DNA of 64,000 nt, taken from NCBI GenBank assembly GCA_020436165.1, contig JAGQYI010000035.1, positions 92,458 to 156,457 on the forward strand, given 5' to 3'. The translations under genes were made by a program, and so were the position numbers. The notes below the pieces were generated by a model. The model worked only from the letters and a program-made list of their open reading frames with translations, made no database searches and had not been told where the DNA came from. Below, in pieces: positions 8,556 through 17,652 of this stretch (positions are counted from its first letter, which is position 1; each line of letters starts with the position of its first letter). Source of the stretch: Cyclobacteriaceae bacterium (GTDB lineage Bacteria; Bacteroidota; Bacteroidia; Cytophagales; Cyclobacteriaceae).

Positions 8556-8559
8556 TCTT

Positions 8560-9762
8560 TTAAGATTTGAATTGAGCAAACGAATCGTAATGATTGATCA
8601 ATTCAATTGAGGTAACATCCCAATTCCATCGTTCTTGGGAAGCACCTTTTGCGTTCTCTCCCATTCTATTTGCCAAATCAGGATTAGAAAGGACCTCAAT
8701 TAATTTATTAGCAAGATCTTTTTCATCTTCTGCTATATGCACCAATCCACAATGCTCAGCTTCAATAACATGTTGCTGAGCAGGACAATCGCTAACCACT
8801 TGGGGTTTACCCATGGCCATATATTGAAATATTTTATTGGCATAGGTGGTATCATGATGCGGGTTTCGTTTTATTGGAGAAATGCAAACACTTGACGCTT
8901 TGATATATGATGGGAATAATGAAACATCCTGCCATCCTTCAAAAAATACATTGTCTTCCAGATTTAATTCTTGAACTATTTTTTTTAGGATACTATCTTC
9001 TGAATTCTTACCAACTAAAACAAGTTTAGCATCAGGAACCTCTTTTAAGACATAAGGCATTGCTTTAATTGCTGTATCTGTACCTCTCCTAAGGCCAGTA
9101 TCTCCTAAATATAAAATAACAGAATGTTTTGTATATCTATCAACCAATTCATTATCAATAGAATACTGAAGAAAAATTTGAGGATTGATAGTATTCGGAA
9201 CCACAGTGATTTTTTTCATTAGCTGAGGGTATGTGGTACTGAATTTTCCCTTGGCCTCTTTTGTTACTAAAATTACCTTATCTGCCTTCTTCATCAACTC
9301 TACCTGTTTTTTTGCCCATTTTTTGGGTGAAATCAATAGTTTTCCTGGTAACTTATTTAGATGCGGATAAAACTTCATTATCTCAGGTCTATCTTCATGT
9401 AGGTCCAATGTTAATGGCAAACCAAACTGCTTATTCAAATGCATCACGCTTTCAGCTAAAGGCATATCGTGAACATGCAATGTATCCGGTTTAACTAGGC
9501 TAATAAAGTCTTTTAATTTGGGTTTAACCAAATTAGAGAAAAACGGAAATGTGTAAACTAAGGCAGATAGTTTGTACAATAATTTGCTTCCACTATACCG
9601 AAAGACATGTATTCCATTAACTACCTCATCCTTATTCTTAAATGGTTTATAGCTCAACGAAAACAGAAATACTTCATGTCCCTTTTTAATAAGACTAACA
9701 GCTTCATTCTCCACCCTGGAATCAGGTGGAAAATCAGTATCCAGAAACATGGCTATCCGCAT
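8560..9762 (-). CDS. glycosyltransferase family 4 protein
   Basis: The 400-residue enzyme has a GT-B fold: an N-terminal half beginning MRIAMFLDTDFPPDSRVENEA and a GT1-type C-terminal domain with VILYLGDTGLRRGTDTAIKA, VLVGKNSED and the donor-binding region ANKIFQYMAMGKPQVVSDCPAQQ. It probably transfers a sugar from a nucleotide-sugar onto a growing surface glycan at the cytoplasmic face. A start 63 bases upstream is possible, but the ATG at 9762 opens directly into the first Rossmann strand. It is divergent from the methyltransferase-like gene and flanks a polysaccharide region. Specificity is unknown. Confidence 0.85.
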   Translation of the reverse strand: MRIAMFLDTDFPPDSRVENEAVSLIKKGHEVFLFSLSYKPFKNKDEVVNGIHVFRYSGSKLLYKLSALVYTFPFFSNLVKPKLKDFISLVKPDTLHVHDMPLAESVMHLNKQFGLPLTLDLHEDRPEIMKFYPHLNKLPGKLLISPKKWAKKQVELMKKADKVILVTKEAKGKFSTTYPQLMKKITVVPNTINPQIFLQYSIDNELVDRYTKHSVILYLGDTGLRRGTDTAIKAMPYVLKEVPDAKLVLVGKNSEDSILKKIVQELNLEDNVFFEGWQDVSLFPSYIKASSVCISPIKRNPHHDTTYANKIFQYMAMGKPQVVSDCPAQQHVIEAEHCGLVHIAEDEKDLANKLIEVLSNPDLANRMGENAKGASQERWNWDVTSIELINHYDSFAQFKS

Positions 9763-9818
9763 AAAAGAATAGGTTGAAATGTTTAAAAGTTTTATGTTTG
9801 AGCCCTTATTTAAAGCAT

Positions 9819-10529
9819 ATGTCAAAAGATTCGTTGCTTAAACAGGCTTCTAATATCTCACAATTTTTCTTCTTAATAAAAAGCAATATTGTTGTACCTA
9901 AATCTTTCTCATTTTCATATTTAAAATACCGCATATTACGCCCTGTCTTAAAAGGCTATTACAAGCTTTTTAACTTGTTTTATCCTGGGCGCCCATGGAC
10001 AACTCCGGCTTCAATCTTATTTTTTGAAAGGGCTCTTACCAAAGATATGATTGGGATTGAATATGGAAGCGGTAGAAGTACTATGTTTTTTGCAAAGAAA
10101 TTAAAGAAATTAATTAGCATCGAACATTATCCGGGTTGGTATGAAAAGGTAAAAAAAGAGCTTGAAAATAAAGGAGTTCATAATGTAGACTACTTTCTCA
10201 TTCTAAAACAAGATACACCAGATGCTATTGAAGATATCGACACTGAACTTGATAAACTCGAAGGGTCGGAACTAAGAAATGACTTTGCAAACTATTACAA
10301 TAAGGTAAACGAATACTCCAATGGATATTTTGATTTTGTGCTGATTGATGGGCGAGCACGTGTAAAATGTGGACTAAATGCTATGAACAAACTGAAGTCA
10401 GGTGGCATATTTGTGTTGGACAATTCGGAAAGAAAAAGATATGCTCCTCTTCGTAATGCGTTGAAGGACTGGCCAATGGTAAACACTACCACAGGGTTGA
10501 CAAACACCACCATCTGGATAAAACCTTAA
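9819..10529 (+). CDS. class I SAM-dependent methyltransferase-like protein
   Basis: The 236-residue protein has a Rossmann methyltransferase pattern: MIGIEYGSGRSTMFFAKKL (motif I, about 90-108), KLISIEHYPGWYEKV (acidic residue at the end of strand two), FDFVLIDGRAR (motif IV) and GGIFVLDNSERKRY. It resembles family members found in polysaccharide clusters. The acceptor could be a sugar or a lipid-linked glycan, but this is inference. An alternative start at 9774 would add 15 residues. The flippase gene begins one base after its stop, so the two are cotranscribed. Confidence 0.65.
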   Translation: MSKDSLLKQASNISQFFFLIKSNIVVPKSFSFSYLKYRILRPVLKGYYKLFNLFYPGRPWTTPASILFFERALTKDMIGIEYGSGRSTMFFAKKLKKLISIEHYPGWYEKVKKELENKGVHNVDYFLILKQDTPDAIEDIDTELDKLEGSELRNDFANYYNKVNEYSNGYFDFVLIDGRARVKCGLNAMNKLKSGGIFVLDNSERKRYAPLRNALKDWPMVNTTTGLTNTTIWIKP

Positions 10530-10530
10530 T

Positions 10531-12015
10531 ATGGGAATCATTATCAGACAAAGCATAACCTCAACTATTTTCACCTATTTAGGTGTAGTTGTAGGCTATG
10601 TAAACATCTTAATCCTTTTCCCAAAGTACATGAGTCCGGAAGAAGTGGGGCTAACCCGTACCATTCAGGATGCAGCCATGTTACTGGTGCCATTTGTGCA
10701 ATTGGGAGTGAGTCAGCTAACCATCAAGTATTTTCCTAAGTATTATGGGAAAACATTCTACGGTGAGTTTGTATCTCTCATTTTTGGTCTTTTCTTGATA
10801 GCCGCCATAATATTCACTATATTTTTTCTCTTATTTAAAAATGAAATTGCCGGTTATTTTTCAACTAATTCAGAACTTGTAAACAATTACCTTTTCTACA
10901 TTTTAGGGCTTGCCTTGTTACTTTCATTGCACCAGGTTTTGGTAGCCTACGCGCAATCGTTGCACAATATTGTATTACCCAATTTTTTAAAGGAGGTAAC
11001 CCTTAGAGCTTTTACGCTGATTGACATATTGCTATTTGCGTTAAAAGTGATCAACTTTCATACATTTATTAATGTACTAGTTGTTGCATATGCCTTCAAC
11101 CTGGTAATTCTCGCAATTTATCTCACTTCTAGAAATGCCTTACAGTATTCATTTAATTGGAGATTCATACAATGGGGAGTTGTTAAAGAAATGATTACCT
11201 ACTCCTTGTTCACTTTTTTAGGTGCAGGAGGAATTCTAATTATTGGTAAGGTAGATAGTATAATGGTTGCAGGAATGATAAATCTTGATGCCAACGCTGT
11301 TTATACTACAGCCTTTTATATTGCTGTTCTTATTGAATTGCCCAAAAGGGCGGTTGCACAAATCGGAATGCCAATCGTTTCAAAAGCATTTAAAGATAAT
11401 AATATTGAAGAGGTACAATCCATTTATGCAAAAAGCTCTATTAACAATCTTATTATAGGCTCCCTGCTTTTCATTGGTATTTGGATCAACCTTGATAACA
11501 TCTTTTTGCTTATTCCAAACAACGAAGTGTACGCCCTGGGTAAATATGTTGTTTTAATTGTTGGAGCAGGAAAACTAATTGATATGGCAGCCGGAATAAA
11601 TGGAGAAATCATCGTGATGTCGAAACATTATCGTGTCAACGTATATCTGATTGTTTTAATGACCATTTTTACAATAACTGCCAATTACTATCTAATACCT
11701 CTCTACGGGCTCGAAGGAGCAGCGATTGGCTCGGCAGTAGCTTTATTACTTTTCAATTTTGGCAAGTACCTCTTTTTGCTGTTAAAGGAAAAGATTCAGC
11801 CTTTCTCTGTTCAAACACTCAAAGTCGTGCTCATTGCCGCTATCACAGCTTTTGTAGGCTTAGAACTACCTTACATGGGCAATGTAATTATTGATATCCT
11901 GGTAAGATCAACCATCGCCACTACTGTATTTGCCGGACTGATTATTTGGCTAAAACCTAGTGAAGATGTGGAAATGCTTTTAAAACAGGCTTTGGTTAGA
12001 TTTAAAAATAGTTAA
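10531..12015 (+). CDS. polysaccharide flippase, Wzx/MVF-type
   Basis: The 494-residue integral membrane protein has about 12-14 hydrophobic segments spread along its length and belongs to the oligosaccharide flippase/polysaccharide biosynthesis (RfbX-like) family. Recognisable features are the N-terminal STIFTYLGVVVGYVNILIL, the LTIKYFPKYYG segment after helix two, and GKVDSIMVAGMI in the middle. Wzx proteins flip undecaprenyl-linked glycan units across the inner membrane. Neighbouring glycosyltransferases agree with that role, but no Wzy polymerase or initiating transferase is in the window. Confidence 0.8.
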   Translation: MGIIIRQSITSTIFTYLGVVVGYVNILILFPKYMSPEEVGLTRTIQDAAMLLVPFVQLGVSQLTIKYFPKYYGKTFYGEFVSLIFGLFLIAAIIFTIFFLLFKNEIAGYFSTNSELVNNYLFYILGLALLLSLHQVLVAYAQSLHNIVLPNFLKEVTLRAFTLIDILLFALKVINFHTFINVLVVAYAFNLVILAIYLTSRNALQYSFNWRFIQWGVVKEMITYSLFTFLGAGGILIIGKVDSIMVAGMINLDANAVYTTAFYIAVLIELPKRAVAQIGMPIVSKAFKDNNIEEVQSIYAKSSINNLIIGSLLFIGIWINLDNIFLLIPNNEVYALGKYVVLIVGAGKLIDMAAGINGEIIVMSKHYRVNVYLIVLMTIFTITANYYLIPLYGLEGAAIGSAVALLLFNFGKYLFLLLKEKIQPFSVQTLKVVLIAAITAFVGLELPYMGNVIIDILVRSTIATTVFAGLIIWLKPSEDVEMLLKQALVRFKNS

Positions 12016-12054
12016 ACCAAAAACTCGTTGTTGCATAAAGGGATTCATTAACAT

Positions 12055-12540
12055 ATGAGAAAAACATACAAATTATCGATAATCAAAAACTTTCTGTATT
12101 TTATACCCTCGCTTTTATTTTTCATATCATCTTTTGCTTTTCTAAAATACTTAATACCAACATTTGAATTTGTTGATTTTTTTAGTTTTCCAACATTTTT
12201 TGTACTTATAGCTTTACTTCCTGCTCCGATAATTCATATCTCCTATTTAGTAAACGACCTAGGACTTCGTCTAATCATAGACGACAATAAAATAATATTT
12301 AAAAAATTTAGATCTGAAAAAGCTATTGATAATCATAAAATTGAAAAGCTAACTCTCGTAACAGTTCCTCTAAATAATATTATACCTTATGCGATGTATA
12401 GCTATTCAATAATAGAACTTCAAAGCGAAGAAAAATTTTATATCTCATGTTTGACAATTGCCCCGATGGATTTAGTAAAAAGTCTCAATCTTAATAAATT
12501 TAAGGTCATTGAATTATCTTCCACTTTCCCTCTTATGTAA
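12055..12540 (+). CDS. two-helix membrane protein, unknown function
   Basis: The 161-residue protein has two hydrophobic segments (about 14-34 and 44-66) separated by a short loop, then a soluble domain of about 90 residues with alternating beta strands (LRLIIDDNKIIFKKF, KIEKLTLVTVPL, YSIIELQSEEKFYI). This resembles membrane-anchored PH-like proteins, but no family can be named with confidence. It is 39 bases after the flippase gene on the same strand and has a markedly higher A+T content than its neighbours. Confidence 0.55.
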   Translation: MRKTYKLSIIKNFLYFIPSLLFFISSFAFLKYLIPTFEFVDFFSFPTFFVLIALLPAPIIHISYLVNDLGLRLIIDDNKIIFKKFRSEKAIDNHKIEKLTLVTVPLNNIIPYAMYSYSIIELQSEEKFYISCLTIAPMDLVKSLNLNKFKVIELSSTFPLM

Positions 12541-12565
12541 ATAATCTTGATTACGATTTAATTGG

Positions 12566-12603
12566 AGAGTTTAAAAACAAATTCCAATCAGCAAAACTCT
12601 TTT
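12566..12603 (+). terminator. possible weak terminator between convergent genes
   Basis: AGAGTTT at 12566-12572 can pair with AAACTCT at 12594-12600, followed by TTT. The loop is long (21 bases) and the structure reaches into the 3' end of the convergent aminotransferase gene, so this is only a candidate. Confidence 0.3.
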
Positions 12604-13673
12604 ATCAAATTAGCCACATAATCAACCTGACCTCTGGTCAACTCAGCATACATAGGAAACGATATCAATTTGCCCGACATTTCATCTGAAACTGGAAATG
12701 TACCCTGAACATCAAATATTCCTAACTGGTTTAGGGGCTTGGGGTAATGAATCTGGGTATCTATACCATTCTTTTTTAAATGCTCCCTCAATCCATCTCT
12801 GTCTTCGGACTGAATTACATACAAATGATACACATGTGAGAATCCTTCCGGAACGGAAGGTAATTTAACCGATGCACCCTTTAAGGCTTCATTATAACAT
12901 TTTGCAACCTGCTGACGGCCTTTTGTCCATGCACCCAAGTGTTGGAGTTTAACTTGTAAAATGGCAGCCTGCAGCGTATCTAAACGACTATTGCGGCCAA
13001 TGGCCACATGGTTGTGCTTGCCTTGTTGCCCTAAACGGGCAATCACACTTACTTTTAAAGCCAGGTCCTGATTGTTGGTTACAATTGCACCACCATCACC
13101 GTAAGCACCCAGATTTTTACCCGGGTAAAAACTAAAAGTGGCTATATCACCAAAAGTTCCCACCTTTTGCCCATTAATCGTGGCTCCATGTGCCTGTGCA
13201 CAATCTTCTACAACCAATAAGTCGTGCTTTTTAGCCAATGAGAGAATAGTAGGCATATCTGCAGGTAGTCCATAAAAATGCACAGGCAGAATAGCTCTTG
13301 TTTTTGAAGTGATCTTCTCCTCAATTTTGGAAACATCCATGGTATAAAAATCCGGATGCACATCCACAAAAACAGGCTGTGCTCCTACTCGACTCACAGC
13401 GCTTGCTGTAGAAACCCACGTATAAGATGGCACAAGCACTTCGTCACCATTACCTATCCCTAGTGCTTCAAGGGCTATTTCAATTGCATCTGTGCCATTG
13501 GCGCAACTTACGCAATGGCTAACTCCCAAATAATCAGCAAAGCTGTTTTCAAATTGTTCAACAGCGCTGCCACCAATAAAAGAAGTATTTGTCAATACAG
13601 TTGATATAGCATCATCGATTTCCTTCTTAATGGAAATATACTGTACGTGAAGATCGACAAAGGGTATGTGCAT
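12588..13673 (-). CDS. DegT/DnrJ/EryC1/StrS sugar aminotransferase (WbpE/WlbC-like)
   Basis: A PLP-dependent aminotransferase of 361 residues that places an amino group on a keto-sugar nucleotide. Visible features are the N-terminal PFVDLHVQYISIKKEI, the cofactor loop CANGTDAIEIALEALGIG, the VVEDCAQAHGAT segment with the PLP-contacting Asp, and SFYPGKNLGAYGDGGAI, whose lysine is the expected Schiff-base residue. The ATG at 13673 gives MHIPFVDL, the usual family start; an upstream start would overlap the acetyltransferase gene. The order oxidoreductase, acetyltransferase, aminotransferase suggests a UDP-3-acetamido-sugar pathway of the WbpB/D/E type. The precise sugar is inferred. Confidence 0.85.
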   Translation of the reverse strand: MHIPFVDLHVQYISIKKEIDDAISTVLTNTSFIGGSAVEQFENSFADYLGVSHCVSCANGTDAIEIALEALGIGNGDEVLVPSYTWVSTASAVSRVGAQPVFVDVHPDFYTMDVSKIEEKITSKTRAILPVHFYGLPADMPTILSLAKKHDLLVVEDCAQAHGATINGQKVGTFGDIATFSFYPGKNLGAYGDGGAIVTNNQDLALKVSVIARLGQQGKHNHVAIGRNSRLDTLQAAILQVKLQHLGAWTKGRQQVAKCYNEALKGASVKLPSVPEGFSHVYHLYVIQSEDRDGLREHLKKNGIDTQIHYPKPLNQLGIFDVQGTFPVSDEMSGKLISFPMYAELTRGQVDYVANLIKEFC

Positions 13674-13674
13674 A

Positions 13675-14133
13675 TTATTGAATTTTTTTAGCCGGATTGC
13701 CAACATAAACTCCCGGTTTGGTTATGTTTTTAGTAACAACTGCACCTGCTCCAATTATAACGTTATCACAAACTGACACAGGCAAAATGGTAGCATTAGA
13801 GCCAATCGAAACATGGTTCCCAATTGTAGTTTCTTTCCAAAGACTTTTGTCTCCTCTTGCTGGCCCACCCTTTGAAAAGATATCATTTATAAACATTACC
13901 CCATGCCCAACAAAGCAATCAGAGCCTATACTTACCAATTCGCAAATAAAACAATGTGATTGCACTTTGGTCCTTTCTCCAATTTTTACACCTTTTTGTA
14001 TTTCTACAAAAGGTCCTACAAAACATTCATTTCCAATTTCACACTCGTAGAGGTTTACAGGTTCTACAACCGTAACATTCCGGCCAAAAGTAACATCCCG
14101 AATACTGCTCTGTATGATCATTGGTTTAGGCAT
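13675..14133 (-). CDS. left-handed beta-helix sugar N-acetyltransferase (WbpD/WlbB-like)
   Basis: The 152-residue protein is almost entirely hexapeptide repeats ([LIV]GxxxxV patterns such as IGNECFVGPFVEI, IGSDCFVGHGVMF and IGNHVSIGSNATILPV), giving a left-handed beta helix that works as a trimer. It ends GVYVGNPAKKI, the usual tail of sugar O- or N-acetyltransferases. In context it most likely acetylates the amino group introduced by the neighbouring aminotransferase, using acetyl-CoA. Its start overlaps the end of the oxidoreductase gene by eight bases, and its stop is one base from the aminotransferase start. Confidence 0.85.
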   Translation of the reverse strand: MPKPMIIQSSIRDVTFGRNVTVVEPVNLYECEIGNECFVGPFVEIQKGVKIGERTKVQSHCFICELVSIGSDCFVGHGVMFINDIFSKGGPARGDKSLWKETTIGNHVSIGSNATILPVSVCDNVIIGAGAVVTKNITKPGVYVGNPAKKIQ

Positions 14134-15136
14134 TAGCTCCCTTATAAATGGTTTCTATTGCTTCTATTGACTTGGCTCCTTCCAGGCCCTCTACAATATT
14201 CGAACGTTCTCCATTCAGGTCTTTAACAACCTCCTCAATTACCTTATGGTGATTGGAGCTTGAGCCTTGGTATTTACCATAATTGTTAGGTAAATCTACA
14301 AACGATATATTCTCCGGCAATGGGTAAGATTTCACATCCCAAAATTCAACTTTATTCAAATAAGCCCCTCCAACCTTAACTGTTCCATTCTCACCAATAA
14401 TGGTAATACTCCCCTCAAAATTCTTATTGTACACATTAGTTGTCCAGGAAATAGATCCAATAACTCCGGAGTCAAACTTAACAGAAGTCTGTCCGCAATC
14501 TTCAATTTCAATGTTATGGGCTTGGGTGTCCATTACTGTTTTTGCATCTGTTATTTTGCCAAACCACCAAACCAGAATATCAATAAAATGGCTCGCCTGC
14601 GTAAACAAAGCTCCTTGCTCCTTTTCTTTATTTCCTCTCCAATCAGACTGATCGTAATACTCCTGATGCCTGTTCCACAATACATTACACTGCACCATGT
14701 ATATTTTCCCTAAACGATTGTTCTTTAAAGCTTCCTCCACTAATTGAATAGGCACATTGTAGCGGTTCTGTTTTACCACATATAATTTTAAACCTGCATC
14801 CTTAGCCGCTTGGGTCATCTCAGAAGCATCTCTGGAAGAAAGAGCCATTGGTTTTTCAACTACCACATGTTTGCCGGTTTTTATCGCAGCCAATGCCATT
14901 GGCTTATGCAAATGATGCGGAGTACAAATACTTACCACATCAAAATCTTCTTTTATGAAATCTTCGAAGTTTTTAAAAACGGATATACCCCCGTAAAGCT
15001 CAGCCTGTTCTCTTGCCCGATCTTCAACTATATCGCACACCGAAACAGGCTGAGCAAATTCATAATGATCTAAAACCGCTGCATGTCGCCTACCTATATG
15101 TCCGCACCCAACAATTCCAAATTTCTTAACATCCAT
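14126..15136 (-). CDS. Gfo/Idh/MocA-family NAD(P)-dependent sugar oxidoreductase (WbpB/WlbA-like)
   Basis: The 336-residue enzyme has an N-terminal dinucleotide-binding motif (GIVGCGHIGRRHAAV), the EKPMAL motif with the catalytic lysine, and KQNRYNVPI, which is characteristic of the WlbA/WbpB subgroup that oxidises C3 of UDP-GlcNAcA. The ASHFIDILVWWFG segment supplies the expected active-site histidine. Together with the next two genes it forms the three-enzyme set oxidise, aminate, acetylate. The gene follows the glycosyltransferase by 38 bases on the minus strand. Substrate assignment is by analogy. Confidence 0.85.
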   Translation of the reverse strand: MDVKKFGIVGCGHIGRRHAAVLDHYEFAQPVSVCDIVEDRAREQAELYGGISVFKNFEDFIKEDFDVVSICTPHHLHKPMALAAIKTGKHVVVEKPMALSSRDASEMTQAAKDAGLKLYVVKQNRYNVPIQLVEEALKNNRLGKIYMVQCNVLWNRHQEYYDQSDWRGNKEKEQGALFTQASHFIDILVWWFGKITDAKTVMDTQAHNIEIEDCGQTSVKFDSGVIGSISWTTNVYNKNFEGSITIIGENGTVKVGGAYLNKVEFWDVKSYPLPENISFVDLPNNYGKYQGSSSNHHKVIEEVVKDLNGERSNIVEGLEGAKSIEAIETIYKGANA

Positions 15137-15174
15137 ACCTAAAAAATGAGATGTAAAGATAAAGACTGCATATG

Positions 15175-16479
15175 CTATGAAACAAGCTGTTCCATCATGT
15201 CAACTAACTCACCGGTTAGTTTTTTCCTTTCATACGCTTCCATTCTTTCCGAATCGACCTCAAACTCATTCTTTCTGAAGTTTAAAAATAATTCTATGAT
15301 CCTATTTTCTATTTCTTCTTCGGATGCTGCAAATGAAAATACACCAGAATAACCGCATTGCTGCAATAGATCATTTGCATCACTTTCTGGAATACCAAAT
15401 GCTAAAATCGGTCTTCTCGTGGAAAGATATTCGAATAGTTTACCTGGCAATATCCAGGATGAATTGGTTGTATTGTTTACCAGTAAAAGCAGAACTGCAG
15501 AGTTTGCATAGAGAGTTAAAACGTCAGTATGTGACATATAATCCGGCACAACCACTTTTTCTCGTAAATGCTCAAATCTGCTTATCTCATTTGTAACAGA
15601 TTGCTCTACAGTGCCCACTAAAATCACTTCGAGCATTTCAGCAAGATCAGGTTTTTCAACGCAAAGTTTTTCCAATACGCGCCAGAGCACTTTTGGGTCC
15701 CTTCCTTCATTTAATAGCCCTACATGGGCAATCCTAAATTTATCTGGTTTCACATTAACAGAAGATTCAAAGTCTTCGGAATCAAAGCCATTTGTTACAA
15801 CTTTTACTTCAGGAATACCTCCTGTTTTAGCAAGCTGCATCGATAAGCGATTTGTGACCGTTAAAACCAAATCAGCGGTATGCATTACCTCATGTTCCAA
15901 TTTTTTGTGGTATTTCCAGGCCCTTTTACCAAGATTAAGCTGTGGCAACACGTCCCAGTCAGTCCAGGGGTCACGAAAGTCAGCTACCCATTTAACACCT
16001 GTACGCCTTTTTACTTCCATACCAATAAGATGCATGCTGTGAGGTGGCCCGGTTGTTACAATCACATCCACAGGATTAGCAGAGAGATATTTGGTCAAAT
16101 AATTCACTGCTGGCCTCACCCAAAAAACACGAGCATCAGGTATAAACCAATTACCTCGTATCCAAAGGGCCAACCTACCCAAAAAAGATTTATCCTTTTT
16201 ATCAACTACTCCCTGTTGTTGCACAGCCTTCTTTCCCAACAACTTTTTATACAAACCAAATGGCTCCCATATGGGCAATTTTATAACTTCAGCCTCTTTA
16301 GGAATATCCTTTATAAGAGATTCATCACGTAATTCAAAATCTGGATTTTCCGGTGTAAAAACGATTGGGTACCAACCAAATTGAGGAAGATATTTTGCCA
16401 TTTTAAGCCATCGTTGCACACCACCTCCTCCACTGGGAGGCCAGTAGTATGTGATAATAAGCACCCTCTTTTTATTCAT
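15175..16479 (-). CDS. glycosyltransferase, GT4-like
   Basis: A 434-residue GT-B glycosyltransferase. The ATG at 16479 opens with KKRVLIITYYWPPSGGGGVQ, the typical family start with a Gly-rich acceptor loop. VIVTTGPPHSMHLIG and WVADFRDPWTDWD are characteristic mid-protein segments. The C-terminal GT1-type domain contains FRIAHVGLLNEGRDP and LPGKLFEYLSTRRPILAFG, the nucleotide-sugar binding region with its acidic residue. It heads the minus-strand operon that makes the amino sugar, so it may transfer that sugar. An ATG 27 bases upstream is possible but adds an atypical leader. Confidence 0.85.
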   Translation of the reverse strand: MNKKRVLIITYYWPPSGGGGVQRWLKMAKYLPQFGWYPIVFTPENPDFELRDESLIKDIPKEAEVIKLPIWEPFGLYKKLLGKKAVQQQGVVDKKDKSFLGRLALWIRGNWFIPDARVFWVRPAVNYLTKYLSANPVDVIVTTGPPHSMHLIGMEVKRRTGVKWVADFRDPWTDWDVLPQLNLGKRAWKYHKKLEHEVMHTADLVLTVTNRLSMQLAKTGGIPEVKVVTNGFDSEDFESSVNVKPDKFRIAHVGLLNEGRDPKVLWRVLEKLCVEKPDLAEMLEVILVGTVEQSVTNEISRFEHLREKVVVPDYMSHTDVLTLYANSAVLLLLVNNTTNSSWILPGKLFEYLSTRRPILAFGIPESDANDLLQQCGYSGVFSFAASEEEIENRIIELFLNFRKNEFEVDSERMEAYERKKLTGELVDMMEQLVS

Positions 16480-16675
16480 AATTTGGTAACTAGCAAACGC
16501 CCACAAATATAAAAATTGTTAGCAGCCGTTCTGAGTATAAATTATTCTTATGCAAATATTTACTCTATTACATATCGAAAACGTTTGCAAGAAAATTAAT
16601 TGAGATATAATGCTTTTTAAGGTTCAACAATTAAAAAGATTATGCCACTTTTGTGGCGAATTTTAAGAGAAAGAA

Positions 16676-17647
16676 ATGAAACGAATTGCGGTTTTTACCT
16701 CAGGAGGAGATGCGCCCGGAATGAATGCATGCATTAGAGCAGTAGTTAGGGGCGCCATTTATTATGAGGTTGAGGTATATGGAATTTATCAAGGCTATCA
16801 GGGAATGATTGCCGGAGATATGGTGAAAATGGAATCCTATTCGGTTAGCAATATACTTCAAAGAGGAGGTACCATATTAAAATCGGCAAGAAGTGATGAT
16901 TTTAAGACAAAAGCAGGCAGAAAACTGGCATACAACAATCTGAATGCTAAAGGAATTGAAGGAGTTATTGCCATTGGTGGTGACGGTTCATTTACTGGAG
17001 CTACTATTTTTTACGAAGAGTATGGCATTCCAATTATTGGTATACCAGGAACCATCGATAACGATATTTATGGAACAGATAAAACCATAGGGTTTGATAC
17101 AGCTGTAAATACGACACTTGACGCAATTGACAAAATCAGGGATACGGCAGATTCCCATGGTCGCATTTTCTTTATCGAGGTTATGGGTCGCGACTCCGGT
17201 TATATTGCCATCCAGTCGGCTATTGGTGGTGGTGCTGAAAGCGTTATTTTGCCCGAAAGAGATGTTACAGCAGAAGATGTTGTCAGCAACCTTCAGGACG
17301 GAATACGAAGAGATAAGTCTTTTTCAATTGTTGTGGTAGCAGAAAAAGACGATCCAGGTTATTCAGTGGAGCTGGCAAATGCGGTTAAAGAGGCAATTAC
17401 AGATAAGGATATACGTGTTACCATTTTAGGGCATATACAACGTGGAGGTGCACCTACAGCTACGGATAGAACTCTGGCAAGCCGTTTGGGACTTGGCGCA
17501 GTTGAAGGGCTTTTGGATGGAAAAAAAGACGTTATGGTTGGAATAGTAAATGATGATATGATATACACGCCTTTAAAAGATGCCATCTCTAAGGATAAAC
17601 CATTGAATCCTGATTTGATACGCGCAATGAAAATCCTAAGTCTGTAG
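16676..17647 (+). CDS. pfkA: ATP-dependent 6-phosphofructokinase
   Basis: PfkA phosphorylates fructose 6-phosphate to the 1,6-bisphosphate, the committed step of glycolysis. The 323-residue length is that of the bacterial ATP form. GGDGS at 101-105 and PGTIDND at 124-130, with the catalytic Asp at 128, indicate ATP rather than pyrophosphate specificity. FIEVMGRDSGYIA and GHIQRGGAPTATDR are further signatures. The 196-base upstream region is AT-rich and has a small hairpin, GCCAC-TTTT-GTGGC, at 16644-16657. It converges on miaA with a five-base gap. Confidence 0.95.
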   Translation: MKRIAVFTSGGDAPGMNACIRAVVRGAIYYEVEVYGIYQGYQGMIAGDMVKMESYSVSNILQRGGTILKSARSDDFKTKAGRKLAYNNLNAKGIEGVIAIGGDGSFTGATIFYEEYGIPIIGIPGTIDNDIYGTDKTIGFDTAVNTTLDAIDKIRDTADSHGRIFFIEVMGRDSGYIAIQSAIGGGAESVILPERDVTAEDVVSNLQDGIRRDKSFSIVVVAEKDDPGYSVELANAVKEAITDKDIRVTILGHIQRGGAPTATDRTLASRLGLGAVEGLLDGKKDVMVGIVNDDMIYTPLKDAISKDKPLNPDLIRAMKILSL

Positions 17648-17652
17648 TCAAC

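Noticed and set aside
16577..16588. AAACGTTT palindrome before pfkA, resembling a LacI-family operator
   Set aside because: A single 8-base palindrome in AT-rich DNA with no regulator gene nearby is too weak.
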